A stretch of 64,000 nt of DNA, taken from assembly GCF_018918075.1 (NCBI RefSeq), contig NZ_JAHLPW010000005.1, forward strand, positions 233,768-297,767. The letters run 5' to 3'. The DNA is from Virgibacillus sp. MSJ-26. GTDB taxonomy: Bacteria > Bacillota > Bacilli > Bacillales > Amphibacillaceae. The translations under genes and the position numbers were made by a program. Shown here piece after piece: positions 18,249-28,471 of the stretch. Below the pieces are notes generated by a model. The model did no database searches and was not told the DNA's origin. It was given only the letters and a program-made list of their open reading frames with translations. Position 1 is the first letter of the stretch; each line of letters opens with the position of its first letter.

Positions 18249-19331
18249 TTATTTTTTCTTATATGGAATATACAATAATTCACCTTGCGATATGGCATCG
18301 TCAGCTAATCTATTTTGTTTGGCTATGTGCATAGAAGTGGTTTCATATCTCTCTGCTATAGACTCAAGCGTATCGTTTTCTTGCACAATACAAAGACGCA
18401 TCTGGGTATAGTTTTCTTCTTCATCTCTAAACATACCTGTTAGATATCTTAAATCCGTTTTATCACCTGAACTGCTGCTTTCCATTAGGGTACTCGATTC
18501 ATCCACTTCAGAAGAAACTGTGATGTCTTCGGAGCTACTTGATTCTATACTAGCATCCTGATTAAAGAACTCAGCCAAAGTCTGGCTATGTTCTTTTTTC
18601 CAGCGAGGACCTTCAGATCCTGCTTCGTCCTTCTTATGTTCTAAAGGTTTTTCTTGGGCTTCCTCTTCCGGATGGGTTTCTACCTGTTGTTCAGCTTCTT
18701 GTCTCTTTACCTCTTCCACTGCATTTTCGACTAATGTTTCTTCAATTATTATTTCTTCTTCATCTACCTCCTCAGATTCTTTTCTCTTTTTTAGTTCGAA
18801 CTCAAATGTTTCATCTAAGACTTCTTCTTGATTAGACTCTTCATCGGTACTATGTGACATGTCATATTCCTGTCGCTCTTCTTCTAAGTCTCCATCATTG
18901 ATGCCGTGAATTTCTATTGTTGACATCAAATTAAATTGTCCTGGCTCTGGTAATTCGTAATCAAAGAAAGCGATACGTACCGTCACATCTTCTAAATTAT
19001 TCACACGATAAGTCGGTACAGAAATTTCAACAGGAAATCGATGATTAAATTCAGAAACGTCGCCACTCATATCAACGACTTCTTCAATATATCTCTTGGC
19101 TTGATGATAATCTTCTAAAGAAAGAGAATCGTCATGATTGCTTGGTAAAGATAGTTTTTCATACTCTCCCTTTAATTCAACGACACCCCTTATGGATATA
19201 TAATCTTCAAACGATTGAATAGATATATCAGGATCAAGCGAGACCCCTTTAATTTCTGCTACTTCCTGTCCTTTTTCAAAAAATAATGACTCGTTTAATT
19301 CAAAACTGAAAACAGATTGCTCATTATTCAA
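18249..19331 (-). CDS. spoVID: SpoVID, spore coat encasement/morphogenetic protein with LysM domain
   Basis: SpoVID drives encasement of the forespore by the coat, binding SafA and SpoIVA. The N-terminal part (about residues 1-150) has the typical SpoVID start (FSFELNESLFFEKGQEVAEIKGVSLDP). A long, acidic low-complexity middle follows. The C-terminal 45 residues form a LysM motif (RLCIVQENDTLESIAERY...ISQGELLYIPY). At 360 aa it is shorter than the B. subtilis protein, mainly in the acidic linker. It is followed by ysxE, as in B. subtilis. The hemAXCDBL operon that follows in B. subtilis is missing here. Confidence 0.92.
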   Translation of the reverse strand: MNNEQSVFSFELNESLFFEKGQEVAEIKGVSLDPDISIQSFEDYISIRGVVELKGEYEKLSLPSNHDDSLSLEDYHQAKRYIEEVVDMSGDVSEFNHRFPVEISVPTYRVNNLEDVTVRIAFFDYELPEPGQFNLMSTIEIHGINDGDLEEERQEYDMSHSTDEESNQEEVLDETFEFELKKRKESEEVDEEEIIIEETLVENAVEEVKRQEAEQQVETHPEEEAQEKPLEHKKDEAGSEGPRWKKEHSQTLAEFFNQDASIESSSSEDITVSSEVDESSTLMESSSSGDKTDLRYLTGMFRDEEENYTQMRLCIVQENDTLESIAERYETTSMHIAKQNRLADDAISQGELLYIPYKKK

Positions 19332-19530
19332 GTCATATCCTCCCTTCTTTATATGACAATAGTATTCTAGTTATCTAAATTATCTATATGTTGTTTAACA
19401 TGAGGATATGCTTGTCAATGGAACAAAACTCAGATTGCTAATTATTAATTGAAACTTTATAGTGGTATATAACGTAAATGAGTTAGAATTGATTTAATGT
19501 TTTATTTTAGTGTTTTAAGGGGGGGATAAT

Positions 19531-20013
19531 TTGAAAAGACAAAACTTTTTTGTAGGCTATTTGTTCATTGGGATTGGAGTGTTTTTTCTTTTAAAACAAT
19601 TAAAAATACCAATCTTTACAGATTTTTATTCATGGCCCACTTTATTAATTATAATTGGCTTGGCATTACTTATATACAGCTACCGCCTAAAAGAATACCA
19701 AAGTTTATTCAGTGGAACTCTTATTTTAGGTTTAGGTCTTCATTTTCACGGAATGGCACATTATGACTTTTGGATAAATCATTGGGCTATGTATACATTA
19801 ATTATAGGTATTGCTTTTATAATAAGATCCTTAAAAACAAAAAAAGGTTTTCTACTAGGTTCAGCCTTTATTATCATTTCCTCAATTATTATTTTTTCAA
19901 TTAGGCTTCCTGCCTGGTTTGACTGGGTCTACTATCTACTTAGTTACATTGAAGCTTATTGGCCAATAGCCTTAATTATTTTAGGTGTTTATTTCTTAGT
20001 AAGAAAAAAATGA
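19531..20013 (+). CDS. Small polytopic membrane protein with LiaI/LiaF-type transmembrane repeats
   Basis: The 160-aa protein has about six hydrophobic segments. It begins FFVGYLFIGIGVFFLLKQL and continues with FYSWPTLLIIIGLALLIYSYR. The repeated pattern of hydrophobic stretch followed by WP...IIGL resembles the membrane region of LiaI/LiaF-like and DUF5668 proteins linked to envelope stress, but no functional residue can be named. The start ATG or TTG follows the AAGGGGGG at 19516-19523. It is alone on the plus strand between spoVID and engB, where B. subtilis has the hem operon and ysxD. A repeat element follows immediately. Confidence 0.65.
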   Translation: MKRQNFFVGYLFIGIGVFFLLKQLKIPIFTDFYSWPTLLIIIGLALLIYSYRLKEYQSLFSGTLILGLGLHFHGMAHYDFWINHWAMYTLIIGIAFIIRSLKTKKGFLLGSAFIIISSIIIFSIRLPAWFDWVYYLLSYIEAYWPIALIILGVYFLVRKK

Positions 20014-20090
20014 GGCTGAGACATAAGTATTTTAGTTAATGTAAAAGCGAACGTATTAAAGTATATTTCTTTTAATATACACTTTTAAAA

Positions 20091-20335
20091 TCAGCGTAGG
20101 AAAAATACGTAGACTCCTTGAAAAAAATCGCGATGAATCGCTGTCGAAGTATTCCTTGTCTAGCAGGATGAAAAGCTTAGATGAGACCCCGCAGAGCGCC
20201 ATGAATGATGGAAGGCTAAATTCGCGACGTCCTGTGGGGGCGCCTTCACGACCAACATCCTGTTGGCCGAGGCTCATCAGCAAAGAAGAATGAACTGCAA
20301 TTCTTAACCCCCTGCGGTAAGCAAAGTATTTTTCC
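20091..20335 (+). repeat. Composite intergenic repeat, locus D
   Basis: It fills the roughly 400-base gap between the membrane protein and engB. Core arms GGAAAAATAC (20099-20108) and GTATTTTTCC (20326-20335) are perfectly complementary. Inside, GTAGACTCCTTG, CTTAGATGAGACCCCGCAG and GAGGCTCATCAGC follow the same order as the other copies. An inserted block carries TTCCTTGTC, as at locus A. The whole is flanked by a loose inverted repeat: GAGGCTGAGACATAA near 20014, and its counterpart TTATCCCAGCTTCATTTTTTT near 20391-20411, which also gives engB a T-tract. Confidence 0.7.
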
Positions 20336-20415
20336 AAAACGAATAATATCCGCTAAAAATTATTCGTCTTTTAATAACTAATACTCGGTTTTATCCCAGC
20401 TTCATTTTTTTACTC

Positions 20416-21003
20416 TTAAGAATTTATATAATTTCTAATAGTGGTCCATGCTTTGTCTTTACCTTCTCCTGTTTCAGCAGAAAATGGGATAACGACATCA
20501 TTTTTTTCAACTTGAAATGTTTGTTTAGTACGCTTTAAATACTTGTTCCGATTGCTTTTCGTTACTTTATCAATTTTAGTAGCGATAATAATAACGGGCA
20601 GATCGTAATACTTCAAATAATCATACATTTGAATATCATCATTTGTAGGTGCATGTCGACTATCTGTGACAAGTATAACAGCTTTTAATGAGTCTCTTGT
20701 TTGGAAATACTCTTCCATCATCGTGCCCCATTTTTTTCGTTCAGCTTTGCTGATTTTTGCATAACCATATCCTGGCACGTCAACAAAATAAAATAAGTCA
20801 TTAATAGTGTAAAAATTCAAGGTCTGAGTTTTACCTGGTTTTGAAGAGGTTCTCGCTAAACTTTTACGCTGGATTAATTTATTGATAAACGATGATTTCC
20901 CGACATTTGATCGACCTGCTAAAGCAATTTCAGGAAGATTATCTTCCGGGTATTGACGTTGGCTCACGGCACTAATTACTAAGTTTGCTTTATTTACTTT
21001 CAT
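20416..21003 (-). CDS. engB: Ribosome biogenesis GTPase EngB/YsxC
   Basis: It is an essential GTPase needed for late assembly of the 50S subunit. The 195-aa single-domain protein contains G1 [14 protein letters not shown] (near residue 30), G2 around [12 protein letters not shown]3 DVPGYGYAK and G4 TKIDKV. The length is typical. The start overlaps the 3' end of lonA by 14 bases, so lonA-engB is an operon, as in B. subtilis. Confidence 0.97.
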   Translation of the reverse strand: MKVNKANLVISAVSQRQYPEDNLPEIALAGRSNVGKSSFINKLIQRKSLARTSSKPGKTQTLNFYTINDLFYFVDVPGYGYAKISKAERKKWGTMMEEYFQTRDSLKAVILVTDSRHAPTNDDIQMYDYLKYYDLPVIIIATKIDKVTKSNRNKYLKRTKQTFQVEKNDVVIPFSAETGEGKDKAWTTIRNYINS

Positions 21004-23320
21004 CTTTTTTCTCCGCTAGTGCATGTTCTAATACTTCATCCAGATGCTTAACTTTAATAAATGTTATATCTTTACGGACGCTCTCAGGAATATCATCAAT
21101 ATCCTTTTCATTTTCTGAGGGAATAATAACTTTGGTAATCCCTGCACGATGAGCACTTAGTGATTTTTCTTTTAATCCACCTATTGGTAGAACTCGACCA
21201 CGTAATGTAATTTCTCCGGTCATAGCTACCTCTTTTTTAACGGGGCGGCCCGTTAATGCCGATACAAGTGCTGTTGCCATAGTAATACCCGCAGACGGAC
21301 CATCTTTAGGTGTTGCGCCTTCAGGAACGTGAATATGAATATCATATTTCTCATAAAAGTTAGGATCAATCTGAAGTTCTTCAGTGCGTGATCTAATATA
21401 GCTAAACGCTGCCTGCGCAGATTCACGCATGACCTCGCCTAATTTTCCTGTTAATGTTAACTTTCCTTTTCCGGGATAATGGGATACTTCTATAGAAAGG
21501 GTATCACCACCTACAGCTGTATAAGCAAGTCCTGTTGCAGTACCGACTTGATCTTCTTGTTCCATTTGTCCATACCTAAATAATGGCTTTCCTAACAATT
21601 CTTCTAAACGGTTAACAGTTACAATTACTCGTTTTTGTTTATCTGAAACGATAATTTTGGCCGCTTTTCGGCAGACGGTTGCTAGTTGTCTTTCTAACCC
21701 TCGTACGCCTGCCTCCCGAGTATACCTGCGAATTAGCTTTAATAGAGCATCGTCTCGGATCTGTAGATTAGATTTTTCAAGTCCATTCTCTTTTAATTGC
21801 TTAGGCAGTAAATGGTCTTTTGCAATATGGAGCTTTTCCACTTCTGTATAACCTGCGATAGAAATTAACTCCATTCGATCAAGCAAAGGACGTGGTATAT
21901 TATTTATATAATTTGCAGTAGCAATGAATAGCACTTGAGACAGATCATATGTCTCTTCAATAAAATGATCACTGAAGTTACTATTTTGCTCTGGATCTAG
22001 AACCTCCAACATTGCAGAAGATGGATCCCCACGAAAATCATTGGACATCTTATCAATTTCATCTAAAAGAAACACTGGATTAATTGTTTCAGCTTTTTTC
22101 ATTCCTTGGATAATTCTACCCGGCATAGCTCCAATATAGGTGCGCCTGTGGCCACGTATTTCCGCCTCATCTCTAATGCCACCTAAAGAAATTCTTACAA
22201 AGTTTCTATTAATTGATTTGGCGATTGACTTTGCTAAGGAGGTTTTCCCCACGCCAGGTGGTCCAACCAAGCAGAGTATGGGGCCTTTGGTTGAGTCTGT
22301 TAATTTTTTGACAGCTAAATACTCTAGAATTCGTTCTTTCACCTTGTCCAAACCATAATGATCTTCATCAAGAACTTTTTGAGCATGCTTGATTTCAAGC
22401 GTATCTTCTGATTTTTCAGTCCATGGAAGTGAGACGAGCCATTCTAAGTAATTTCTAATAACAGAGCTTTCTGCTGAACTTTGAGGTACTTTTTCATAAC
22501 GATCTAATTCTTTTAATGCTACTTTTAAAACTCGTTCAGGCATATTTGCCTGTTCTATTTTTTCTTTAAACTGGGCGATTTCTCCTGTCTTCCCTTCTTT
22601 ATCACCAAGTTCTTGTTGAATTGCCTTGAGTTGTTCACGTAGATAATATTCTTTTTGAGTTTTTTCCATTGAGGTTTTTACTCGCTGGCCAATCTTTTTT
22701 TCTAAGTTTAATATTTTTTGTTCATTTGAAATTAGACCTATTAAATGCTTGAGCCGTTTATTCACTTCTAACATTTCAAGCAACTCTTGTTTTTCATTAA
22801 TTTTCAATGATAAATGGGATGCTATGATATCAGATAGGCGACCAGGTTCTTTAATATCTGAGACTGTAGCAAATGTTTCTTGTGTTATTTTTCTCGATAT
22901 TTTTAAATATTGTTCAAATTGGTATAATAATGAGCGCATTAAAGCTTCTGCTTCATAATCATCACCTGGTATTTCATTTAACGGCTGTATATTAACGAGA
23001 AACTCATCTGTTTCTTCAGTAAAGTTAATTATTTCCCCACGTTCTAATCCTTCTACAAGAACACGAATGGTTCCGTTAGGCAATTTTAACATTTTCTTTA
23101 TTTCAGCGACCGTTCCAACACGGTATATTTCATCCATTTTTGGTTCTTCAACACTAACTTTTTTTTGGGCTGCTAAAAATATATGTTGGTCTTCCATCAT
23201 GGCTTTTTCAAGTGCTGCGATTGATTTCTTTCTACCGACATCTAAATGAAGTACCATCGAAGGAAAAACAAGTAGTCCACGTAATGGAAGGAGGGGAAGT
23301 TCGTTGATATCTTTAGTCAT
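20990..23320 (-). CDS. lonA: ATP-dependent protease LonA
   Basis: LonA is a soluble hexameric AAA+ serine protease that degrades misfolded and regulatory proteins. It comprises an N-terminal substrate-binding domain (about 1-300), the AAA+ module with Walker [14 protein letters not shown] near residue 350 and Walker B FLLDEID, and a C-terminal protease domain. The catalytic Ser is in [16 protein letters not shown] (about residue 675) and the Lys is in [14 protein letters not shown]. The ATG at 23320 follows GGAGGT. The longer GTG start at 23335 overlaps that site. lonB, expected between lonA and clpX, is absent. Confidence 0.98.
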   Translation of the reverse strand: MTKDINELPLLPLRGLLVFPSMVLHLDVGRKKSIAALEKAMMEDQHIFLAAQKKVSVEEPKMDEIYRVGTVAEIKKMLKLPNGTIRVLVEGLERGEIINFTEETDEFLVNIQPLNEIPGDDYEAEALMRSLLYQFEQYLKISRKITQETFATVSDIKEPGRLSDIIASHLSLKINEKQELLEMLEVNKRLKHLIGLISNEQKILNLEKKIGQRVKTSMEKTQKEYYLREQLKAIQQELGDKEGKTGEIAQFKEKIEQANMPERVLKVALKELDRYEKVPQSSAESSVIRNYLEWLVSLPWTEKSEDTLEIKHAQKVLDEDHYGLDKVKERILEYLAVKKLTDSTKGPILCLVGPPGVGKTSLAKSIAKSINRNFVRISLGGIRDEAEIRGHRRTYIGAMPGRIIQGMKKAETINPVFLLDEIDKMSNDFRGDPSSAMLEVLDPEQNSNFSDHFIEETYDLSQVLFIATANYINNIPRPLLDRMELISIAGYTEVEKLHIAKDHLLPKQLKENGLEKSNLQIRDDALLKLIRRYTREAGVRGLERQLATVCRKAAKIIVSDKQKRVIVTVNRLEELLGKPLFRYGQMEQEDQVGTATGLAYTAVGGDTLSIEVSHYPGKGKLTLTGKLGEVMRESAQAAFSYIRSRTEELQIDPNFYEKYDIHIHVPEGATPKDGPSAGITMATALVSALTGRPVKKEVAMTGEITLRGRVLPIGGLKEKSLSAHRAGITKVIIPSENEKDIDDIPESVRKDITFIKVKHLDEVLEHALAEKKDESK

Positions 23321-23516
23321 CGTATGTACCTCCACATTTATGTTTATTATGTCATGTTGCTTTAAAGTTTATAGAATATGCATCGTTTTGTAAACAATAT
23401 GTACATAAAAAAGCTATTAGAGCAAAGAAATGTCCAATAAGTGGACATCACCCTTAGTATAGCCGTCTTTCTGATTCAAATACTTTCCAAATACAATATT
23501 TTGGAAACAAAAGAAC

Positions 23517-23566
23517 GAGACTGACTTATAACTTATCAGCTGAGCCGATAGAGTTATGTCAGTCTC
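23517..23566 (-). terminator. Terminator-like hairpin after clpX
   Basis: The stem TGAGACTGACATAACT pairs with AGTTATAAGTCAGTCTCG (one mismatch or bulge), followed by TTCTTTTG on the minus strand. The arm sequence resembles the GAGGCTGAGACATAA motif at 20014. Confidence 0.7.
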
Positions 23567-23595
23567 AATTAAATTCATTTTCTTTTAAATATGAA

Positions 23596-24873
23596 TTAGG
23601 CACTTTCTCTTGGTGACTTTTTCATATTGTCCGTCACTGTTCCATCGTGGAAAACAATTTTAGGATTGGAATCTTCAGAAACAACCGTTTCTTTTGTAAT
23701 AATACATTTATCGATATCTTCACGTGAAGGCAATTCAAACATCACATCTAGCATAATACTTTCAATAATTGACCTCAAGCCTCGGGCTCCTGTTTTACGC
23801 TCAATTGCCTTTTTAGCTATTTCAATTAAAGCTTCTTCTTCAAATTCTAGCTCAACATCATCCATCTGGAATAATTTTTCATATTGCTTAACTAGCGCAT
23901 TTTTCGGTTTTGTCAGTATTTCAACCAGAGCTTCTTCATCTAGTGGAGTAAGTGAACCAATAATAGGTAATCTGCCAATAAATTCAGGTATTAAGCCATA
24001 TCTTAAAAGATCTTCAGGCAATACCCTTGAAAGCAATTCAGCTTTATCTAGTTCTTGTTCTTCAACATTGGCACCAAATCCGATTACTTTTTCACCTAAG
24101 CGGCGCTTAATAATTTCATCGATTCCATCAAATGCTCCACCACAAATAAACAGGACATTCGTTGTATCAATCTGAATAAACTCCTGATGTGGGTGCTTTC
24201 TTCCACCTTGAGGAGGAACACTGGCAACTGTCCCTTCAATGATTTTTAGTAACGCTTGTTGTACCCCTTCACCTGATACATCTCTTGTAATTGATGGATT
24301 TTCTGATTTTCTAGCTACCTTGTCTATTTCATCAATATAAATAATACCTTTTTCAGCTTTTTCAACATCGTAATCTGCAGCTTGAATAAGTTTTAATAAA
24401 ATATTTTCTACGTCCTCACCAACATATCCAGCTTCTGTTAGAGATGTCGCATCAGCCATTGCAAATGGTACATTCAAAATTCTGGCAAGTGTTTGTGCAA
24501 GTAATGTTTTACCACTACCAGTCGGCCCGAGCATGGCAATATTACTTTTTGCTAACTCCACATCATCTGAATTTTGTGGCGTGTTAATTCGCTTATAATG
24601 ATTATAAACAGCTACGGATAGATTCTTTTTAGCTTGTTCTTGACCAATTACATAATCATCAAGAGTACTGCAAATTTCTTTCGGTTTTGGTACTTCTTTA
24701 AATTCTGTTTCCTCTTCAGTGCCTAGCTCTTCTTCTACAATTTCTGTACATAGATCAATACATTCATCACATATATAAACACCAGGACCGGCAACTAATT
24801 TACGGACCTGTTCTTGACTTTTACCACAAAAAGAACACTTTAATTGCCCTTTTTCCTCATTAAATTTAAACAT
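23596..24873 (-). CDS. clpX: ATP-dependent Clp protease ATP-binding subunit ClpX
   Basis: ClpX unfolds substrates and feeds them to ClpP. The 425-aa protein has the N-terminal zinc-binding domain with Cys13, Cys16, Cys35 and Cys38. Walker A GPTGSGKT is near residue 117 and Walker [11 protein letters not shown] follows. The ClpP-docking IGF loop is in [12 protein letters not shown], and the sensor/arginine region is [13 protein letters not shown]. Length and motifs are complete. It sits between tig and lonA, with a long AT-rich gap upstream rather than being coupled to tig. Confidence 0.98.
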   Translation of the reverse strand: MFKFNEEKGQLKCSFCGKSQEQVRKLVAGPGVYICDECIDLCTEIVEEELGTEEETEFKEVPKPKEICSTLDDYVIGQEQAKKNLSVAVYNHYKRINTPQNSDDVELAKSNIAMLGPTGSGKTLLAQTLARILNVPFAMADATSLTEAGYVGEDVENILLKLIQAADYDVEKAEKGIIYIDEIDKVARKSENPSITRDVSGEGVQQALLKIIEGTVASVPPQGGRKHPHQEFIQIDTTNVLFICGGAFDGIDEIIKRRLGEKVIGFGANVEEQELDKAELLSRVLPEDLLRYGLIPEFIGRLPIIGSLTPLDEEALVEILTKPKNALVKQYEKLFQMDDVELEFEEEALIEIAKKAIERKTGARGLRSIIESIMLDVMFELPSREDIDKCIITKETVVSEDSNPKIVFHDGTVTDNMKKSPRESA

Positions 24874-25441
24874 TCATTTTCACCCCTAAAATTAAATCTT
24901 GCCAAACAATTCCACATCAATTAACTGTCATTGTAATCATATCAAAACAAAAACAGAAAACAAAATAAAACACTCATATCAACACAGTGAATCAAGTGTA
25001 ATTTCATTTTAGTGGATTTTTTTCTATTCTCCACTATATGTTAATTAAATGAACTAGGTAATTACAAAATGCCAATCCCTTACTTACAATTTCTTACTCA
25101 TAAAGAGAACACAAAGAGCGACATTCAGTTAACATATTAATTAACCAATTAAAAACATTCAGATGTAGCTTTGTATTATGTTTTATTATGGATATTTTTA
25201 TCCAAAAGTCAATTGAATGCACTTGTAAATTATGAATTACTATTTACCATTATCTTTCTAGATACAATTTATCATATGTCCATCCTATAAGAAAAGATTA
25301 CTATTTTCCCGTGAAAAACTCTTTTCTGCACAAAAAAAACTTCTCTGACATGTTAGTACACCCAAAAAAATATCTCACCTATAATTACTTTAAATTCTAG
25401 CTTTAACATTACCATAGTTAAATTATACCTTTATTCTCCAT
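24874..25441. other. AT-rich intergenic gap between tig and clpX
   Basis: About 570 bases without a convincing ORF, RNA or repeat copy. I saw no CtsR-type or CIRCE-type operator for clpX and no promoter with both boxes near consensus. The clpX promoter should lie in the first 150 bases. Confidence 0.5.
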
Positions 25442-25485
25442 AAATATAAATAAGGTGCGAGAAAACTCGCACCTTATTTATATTT
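25442..25485 (-). terminator. Strong terminator after tig
   Basis: A perfect 20-bp inverted repeat (core AAGGTGCGAG / CTCGCACCTT, with AT-rich outer arms) surrounds a 4-base loop just past the tig stop. The outer arms serve as the T-tract in either direction. Confidence 0.85.
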
Positions 25486-25492
25486 CAACTTA

Positions 25493-26782
25493 TTATTTTA
25501 CGACTTTACTATTATCGACTAAAAATTCAATAGCCTTTTTAAGTTTTAAATCTTGTTTAACCATATCGGTATTTCCACCAAGCATTTGTTTCAATTGGTC
25601 AACCTCTACATTATACATGGAAGACATCTGGTCAAGCTCTTCGTTAATATCTTCTTCTGTCGGTTCAAGTTCCTCTTTTTCAGAAATAGCCTCTAACGTA
25701 AGGTTAGTTTTCACTCTTTTTTCAGCATCTTCTTTCATTTGATCTTTCAATGCCTCTTTATCTTGACCAGAGAATTGTGTGTACATCTCCATCGTCATAC
25801 CTTGCATCTGAAGACGCTGTTCAAATTCGTTTACCATCTGGTCTAATTCTGTATTAACCATCGCTTCAGGGATATCTACTTCCGTATTATCCGAGGCTTT
25901 TTCGATTAAAGTTTCACGCTTGTGGTTTTCAGCTTCTTGTTTCTTTTGTGATTCTAGTTCATCTTTTTTCTTATTCTTCAATTCATCTAATGTTTCAACT
26001 TCATCATCAACGTCTTTAGCAAATTCATCATCAAGTTCTGGAAGTTCTTTTTGCTTAATTTCATGAATTGTAACTTTAAATGTTGCTTCTTTACCGGCCA
26101 AGCTCTCTTCATGATAGTCTTCTGGGAAAGTTAACTCCACTTCCATCTCTTCGCCAGATTTTTCACCAACTAATTGCTCTTCAAACCCGGGAATGAATTG
26201 GCCAGAACCGATTTCTAATGAATGATTTTCAGCTTTTCCACCTTCAAATGGTTCTCCATCAGTGAAACCTTCAAAGTCGATTACAACTGTATCGCCTTCT
26301 TCAACTTCACCTTCTTCTTTAACGACTAATTCAGCTTGGTGTTCACGTAAGTGTTCTAATTCATGATCAACATCTTCATCAGTGACTTCAACGTCTTGCT
26401 CTTCCACTTCAAGTCCTTTATAGTCACCTAATGTCACTTCCGGTTTTACTTCAACATTTGCAGTGAAAATAAGTGGTTTGCCTCTTTCAATTTGTTCAAT
26501 ATCGATTTCAGGCTGATCAATAGGTTCAATATCTGCCTCTGTTACACCATTCATGTAAGCATCTGGCAACACTATATCTACCGCATCTTGATATAAAGAC
26601 TCAACTCCAAAACGTTGTTCAAAGATTTTGCGTGGTACTTTCCCTTTTCTAAACCCAGGAATTTCAATTGTTTTGACTACCTTTTTAAATGCTTGATCCA
26701 ATGCTTTCTCAAAATCCTCAGGCGCTACTTCAAATGTTAAAACACCTTGATTTCCTTCTTTTTTTTCCCATTTTGCTGACAT
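25493..26782 (-). CDS. tig: Trigger factor, ribosome-associated chaperone and prolyl isomerase
   Basis: Trigger factor binds nascent chains at the ribosome exit tunnel. The ribosome-binding signature [17 protein letters not shown] is near residue 43. The FKBP-type PPIase domain covers about 150-245 ([45 protein letters not shown]). A long helical C-terminal arm domain follows. The ATG at 26782 follows GGAGGG, giving about 429 residues. The ORF extends five codons upstream without support. It has its own promoter and strong terminator. Confidence 0.97.
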   Translation of the reverse strand: MSAKWEKKEGNQGVLTFEVAPEDFEKALDQAFKKVVKTIEIPGFRKGKVPRKIFEQRFGVESLYQDAVDIVLPDAYMNGVTEADIEPIDQPEIDIEQIERGKPLIFTANVEVKPEVTLGDYKGLEVEEQDVEVTDEDVDHELEHLREHQAELVVKEEGEVEEGDTVVIDFEGFTDGEPFEGGKAENHSLEIGSGQFIPGFEEQLVGEKSGEEMEVELTFPEDYHEESLAGKEATFKVTIHEIKQKELPELDDEFAKDVDDEVETLDELKNKKKDELESQKKQEAENHKRETLIEKASDNTEVDIPEAMVNTELDQMVNEFEQRLQMQGMTMEMYTQFSGQDKEALKDQMKEDAEKRVKTNLTLEAISEKEELEPTEEDINEELDQMSSMYNVEVDQLKQMLGGNTDMVKQDLKLKKAIEFLVDNSKVVK

Positions 26783-26867
26783 ATTTGTTCCCTCCAAAAT
26801 CTACTTCTATCATTTCCCATTCATTATGAGCATGAATATATTATTATCATTAAAATTCAACCATTTC

Positions 26868-26895
26868 ATTATACCATACTTCAATTGCCTTTCAA
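26868..26895 (-). promoter_or_regulatory. SigA-type promoter for tig
   Basis: The -35 is TTGAAA (26890-26895) and the -10 is TATAAT (26868-26873), with a 16-base spacer, about 85 bases upstream of the tig start and after the ysoA stop. Confidence 0.65.
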
Positions 26896-26915
26896 GCGAT
26901 AGACGGTGATACACT

Positions 26916-27902
26916 TTATTCTTCTATAATACTTAAATATAATGTTTGACTAATCTCTATTTCTTCTATGTAATATGCTACCTCTGTTTCCAGATCATGC
27001 CTATCTATTTCATTATGTAGATTAATATATTTCTCGCCTACTTGCCTTAATGCTTGTGCAATAACTAATATTGAGTCCTTCGGTGGAAAAAAAGGGTACC
27101 TCACATATGTATAACGATATAACAATTGTTCCAACATTTTATATAAAGATGGGTTTTGTTGTTCTAAGTCACTAAATATAAACATTGTTTGCTTGAATAT
27201 CGGATGATATTTTATACTTTGTATATCGATTGGAATAACATCTAATTCTTCATTAAATTTATGTATTTTTACAACTTGAGCGTAATTTAAATCTTGTAAC
27301 CAATGAAATATAGATGTTTTAATCACTGGATGAATTTGTTTATCATTTAAATAAGTTATTATATTATTCGTAGGATGGGTCTTCATTTTTCTCATTGTCT
27401 CAAGCAATTGCCATTGAATTTGATAATCTCCCTCTTCAAAAGCATCTTTTAAATCCTTTTCATAACCAAAGACTTTTTCATTATCAATGTCTTGTTTCAT
27501 CTTTGAGCTTAAATCATAAAGTTGAATGAACTGCTCTCTTATTGTTTCGGGTATACACTCGACAGGCAATTCTTGTTCTACAAAGTCCATAAGCGATGTG
27601 TATTGATTTGTCTGAAAGAGAATCGTTAAATAAATATGTACATAATGATAATAATGCTCATCGGGGTGCTGTATTAATTTTTCACATAAACCTTCAGCTT
27701 CTTTGTATCTTCCCAATTCAATTAAACAAATGAGTTTTCCGATAATAATTTCATGATCCATGATTTGATAACTCATTAATTTATTTAATTTATCCAGTGC
27801 TTCATCGTACTTTTTTTCTTTAAGCGCTTGTAGGCTTTGTTCTTCCAAAGTTAATTTCCATTTCGGAAAAAGTATTACATTACGACTATGTGCATTTGAC
27901 AT
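26916..27902 (-). CDS. ysoA: YsoA-like tetratricopeptide-repeat protein
   Basis: It is an uncharacterised Bacillaceae protein encoded next to tig. The 328-aa sequence has N-terminal helical repeats consistent with TPR motifs. Examples are ALKEKKYDEALDKLNKLMSY (about residues 27-46) and LIELGRYKEAEGLCEKLI (about 61-78). No catalytic motif or membrane segment is visible. Length and position agree with YsoA of B. subtilis. In B. subtilis the leu/ilv operon follows, whereas here two tRNA genes follow. The molecular role is unknown. Confidence 0.82.
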   Translation of the reverse strand: MSNAHSRNVILFPKWKLTLEEQSLQALKEKKYDEALDKLNKLMSYQIMDHEIIIGKLICLIELGRYKEAEGLCEKLIQHPDEHYYHYVHIYLTILFQTNQYTSLMDFVEQELPVECIPETIREQFIQLYDLSSKMKQDIDNEKVFGYEKDLKDAFEEGDYQIQWQLLETMRKMKTHPTNNIITYLNDKQIHPVIKTSIFHWLQDLNYAQVVKIHKFNEELDVIPIDIQSIKYHPIFKQTMFIFSDLEQQNPSLYKMLEQLLYRYTYVRYPFFPPKDSILVIAQALRQVGEKYINLHNEIDRHDLETEVAYYIEEIEISQTLYLSIIEE

Positions 27903-27995
27903 GGTTTACCTCCTTTTTATAGTTTGTTTAATTTTAGTCATCTATATACATACCCTTTTTCCAAGGCAGGTAAACCGTAATTTTAAAATTAATCA

Positions 27996-28036
27996 TAAAA
28001 AATGAGAAACCTATTAAATTATATTAGGTTTCTCAT
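27996..28036 (-). terminator. Terminator after the tRNA-Gly/tRNA-Arg transcript
   Basis: The stem ATGAGAAACCTA pairs with TAGGTTTCTCAT, followed by six T residues on the minus strand immediately after tRNA-Arg. Confidence 0.85.
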
Positions 28037-28039
28037 AGA

Positions 28040-28113
28040 CGTCCCAGGCAGGATTCGAACCTGCGGCCTACAGCTTAGAAGGCTGTTGCTCTATCCAGCT
28101 GAGCTACTGGGAC
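28040..28113 (-). tRNA. tRNA-Arg (anticodon TCT)
   Basis: A full cloverleaf is readable. The acceptor stem is GTCCCAG/CTGGGAC, the D arm is AGCTCAGCTGGATAGAGC, and the anticodon loop CTTCTAA contains TCT, which reads AGA. The T arm has GGTTCGAATCC. The CCA end is not encoded. Confidence 0.95.
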
Positions 28114-28124
28114 ATATGTATAAG

Positions 28125-28195
28125 AGCGGGTGAAGGGAATTGAACCCTCGACATCAGCTTGGAAGGCTGAGGTTTTACCACTAAACTACACCCGC
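28125..28195 (-). tRNA. tRNA-Gly (anticodon TCC)
   Basis: The acceptor stem is GCGGGTG/CACCCGC and the anticodon loop CTTCCAA contains TCC, reading GGA. The T arm has GGTTCAATTCC. The CCA end is not encoded. It lies 11 bases upstream of tRNA-Arg in the same transcript. Confidence 0.95.
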
Positions 28196-28350
28196 ATATT
28201 AATAGATTAAATTTGTTATATAAAACTCGATTTTATTCTGAGTAATTTGCCCCTACATCTTCTAGATTATTCAGGGATAAGTTATGCTTCGGGGCAACTC
28301 GATGCCTATTTCGCTAGTGCAAACTATTTATTGCTCACCTTTTTGGTCAC
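28196..28350 (-). ncRNA. Candidate structured leader or small RNA upstream of the tRNA pair
   Basis: Between the promoter and tRNA-Gly lies about 155 nt with no ORF. The minus-strand RNA can form GAGTTGCCCC...GGGGCAAATTACTC, a long hairpin with an inner loop of about 35 nt. A smaller GTGAGCAA...TTTGCAC stem lies at the 5' end. I recognise no RNA family. It could be a tRNA precursor leader or a stable small RNA. Only a weak terminator-like ACTC...GAGTTTT lies before the tRNA, so read-through is likely. Confidence 0.45.
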
Positions 28351-28357
28351 AAAACTT

Positions 28358-28386
28358 ATTATATGAACTTTTTATACTTTTGTCAA
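28358..28386 (-). promoter_or_regulatory. Consensus SigA promoter for the tRNA transcript/leader RNA
   Basis: TTGACA (28381-28386), a 17-base spacer and TATAAT (28358-28363): both hexamers are exact consensus. This is the strongest promoter seen in the window and is typical of stable RNA genes. Confidence 0.85.
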
Positions 28387-28408
28387 CATAAAAATTGAAA
28401 AAATTATT

Positions 28409-28455
28409 TTCTCTGAAGGTATGTTCTCTTTATAAGTGGATTAACCTTCAGAGAA
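28409..28455 (-). terminator. Terminator after ysnB
   Basis: The stem TTCTCTGAAGGT pairs with ACCTTCAGAGAA, with an A/T-rich tail, 17 bases past the ysnB stop. Confidence 0.75.
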
Positions 28456-28471
28456 GTAATGAAACCAACTT

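Noticed and set aside
18169..18249. N-terminal 27-residue extension of ysxE
   Set aside because: The extension encodes the intercistronic hairpin, and a better start with a ribosome-binding site follows.
20056..20337. Minus-strand ORF of 93 aa
   Set aside because: It coincides with repeat locus D and is explained by the repeat's GC-rich sequence.
23627..24175. 182-aa ORF antisense to clpX
   Set aside because: It is an opposite-strand shadow of a strongly conserved gene, rich in Ser and Ile as expected from reverse reading.
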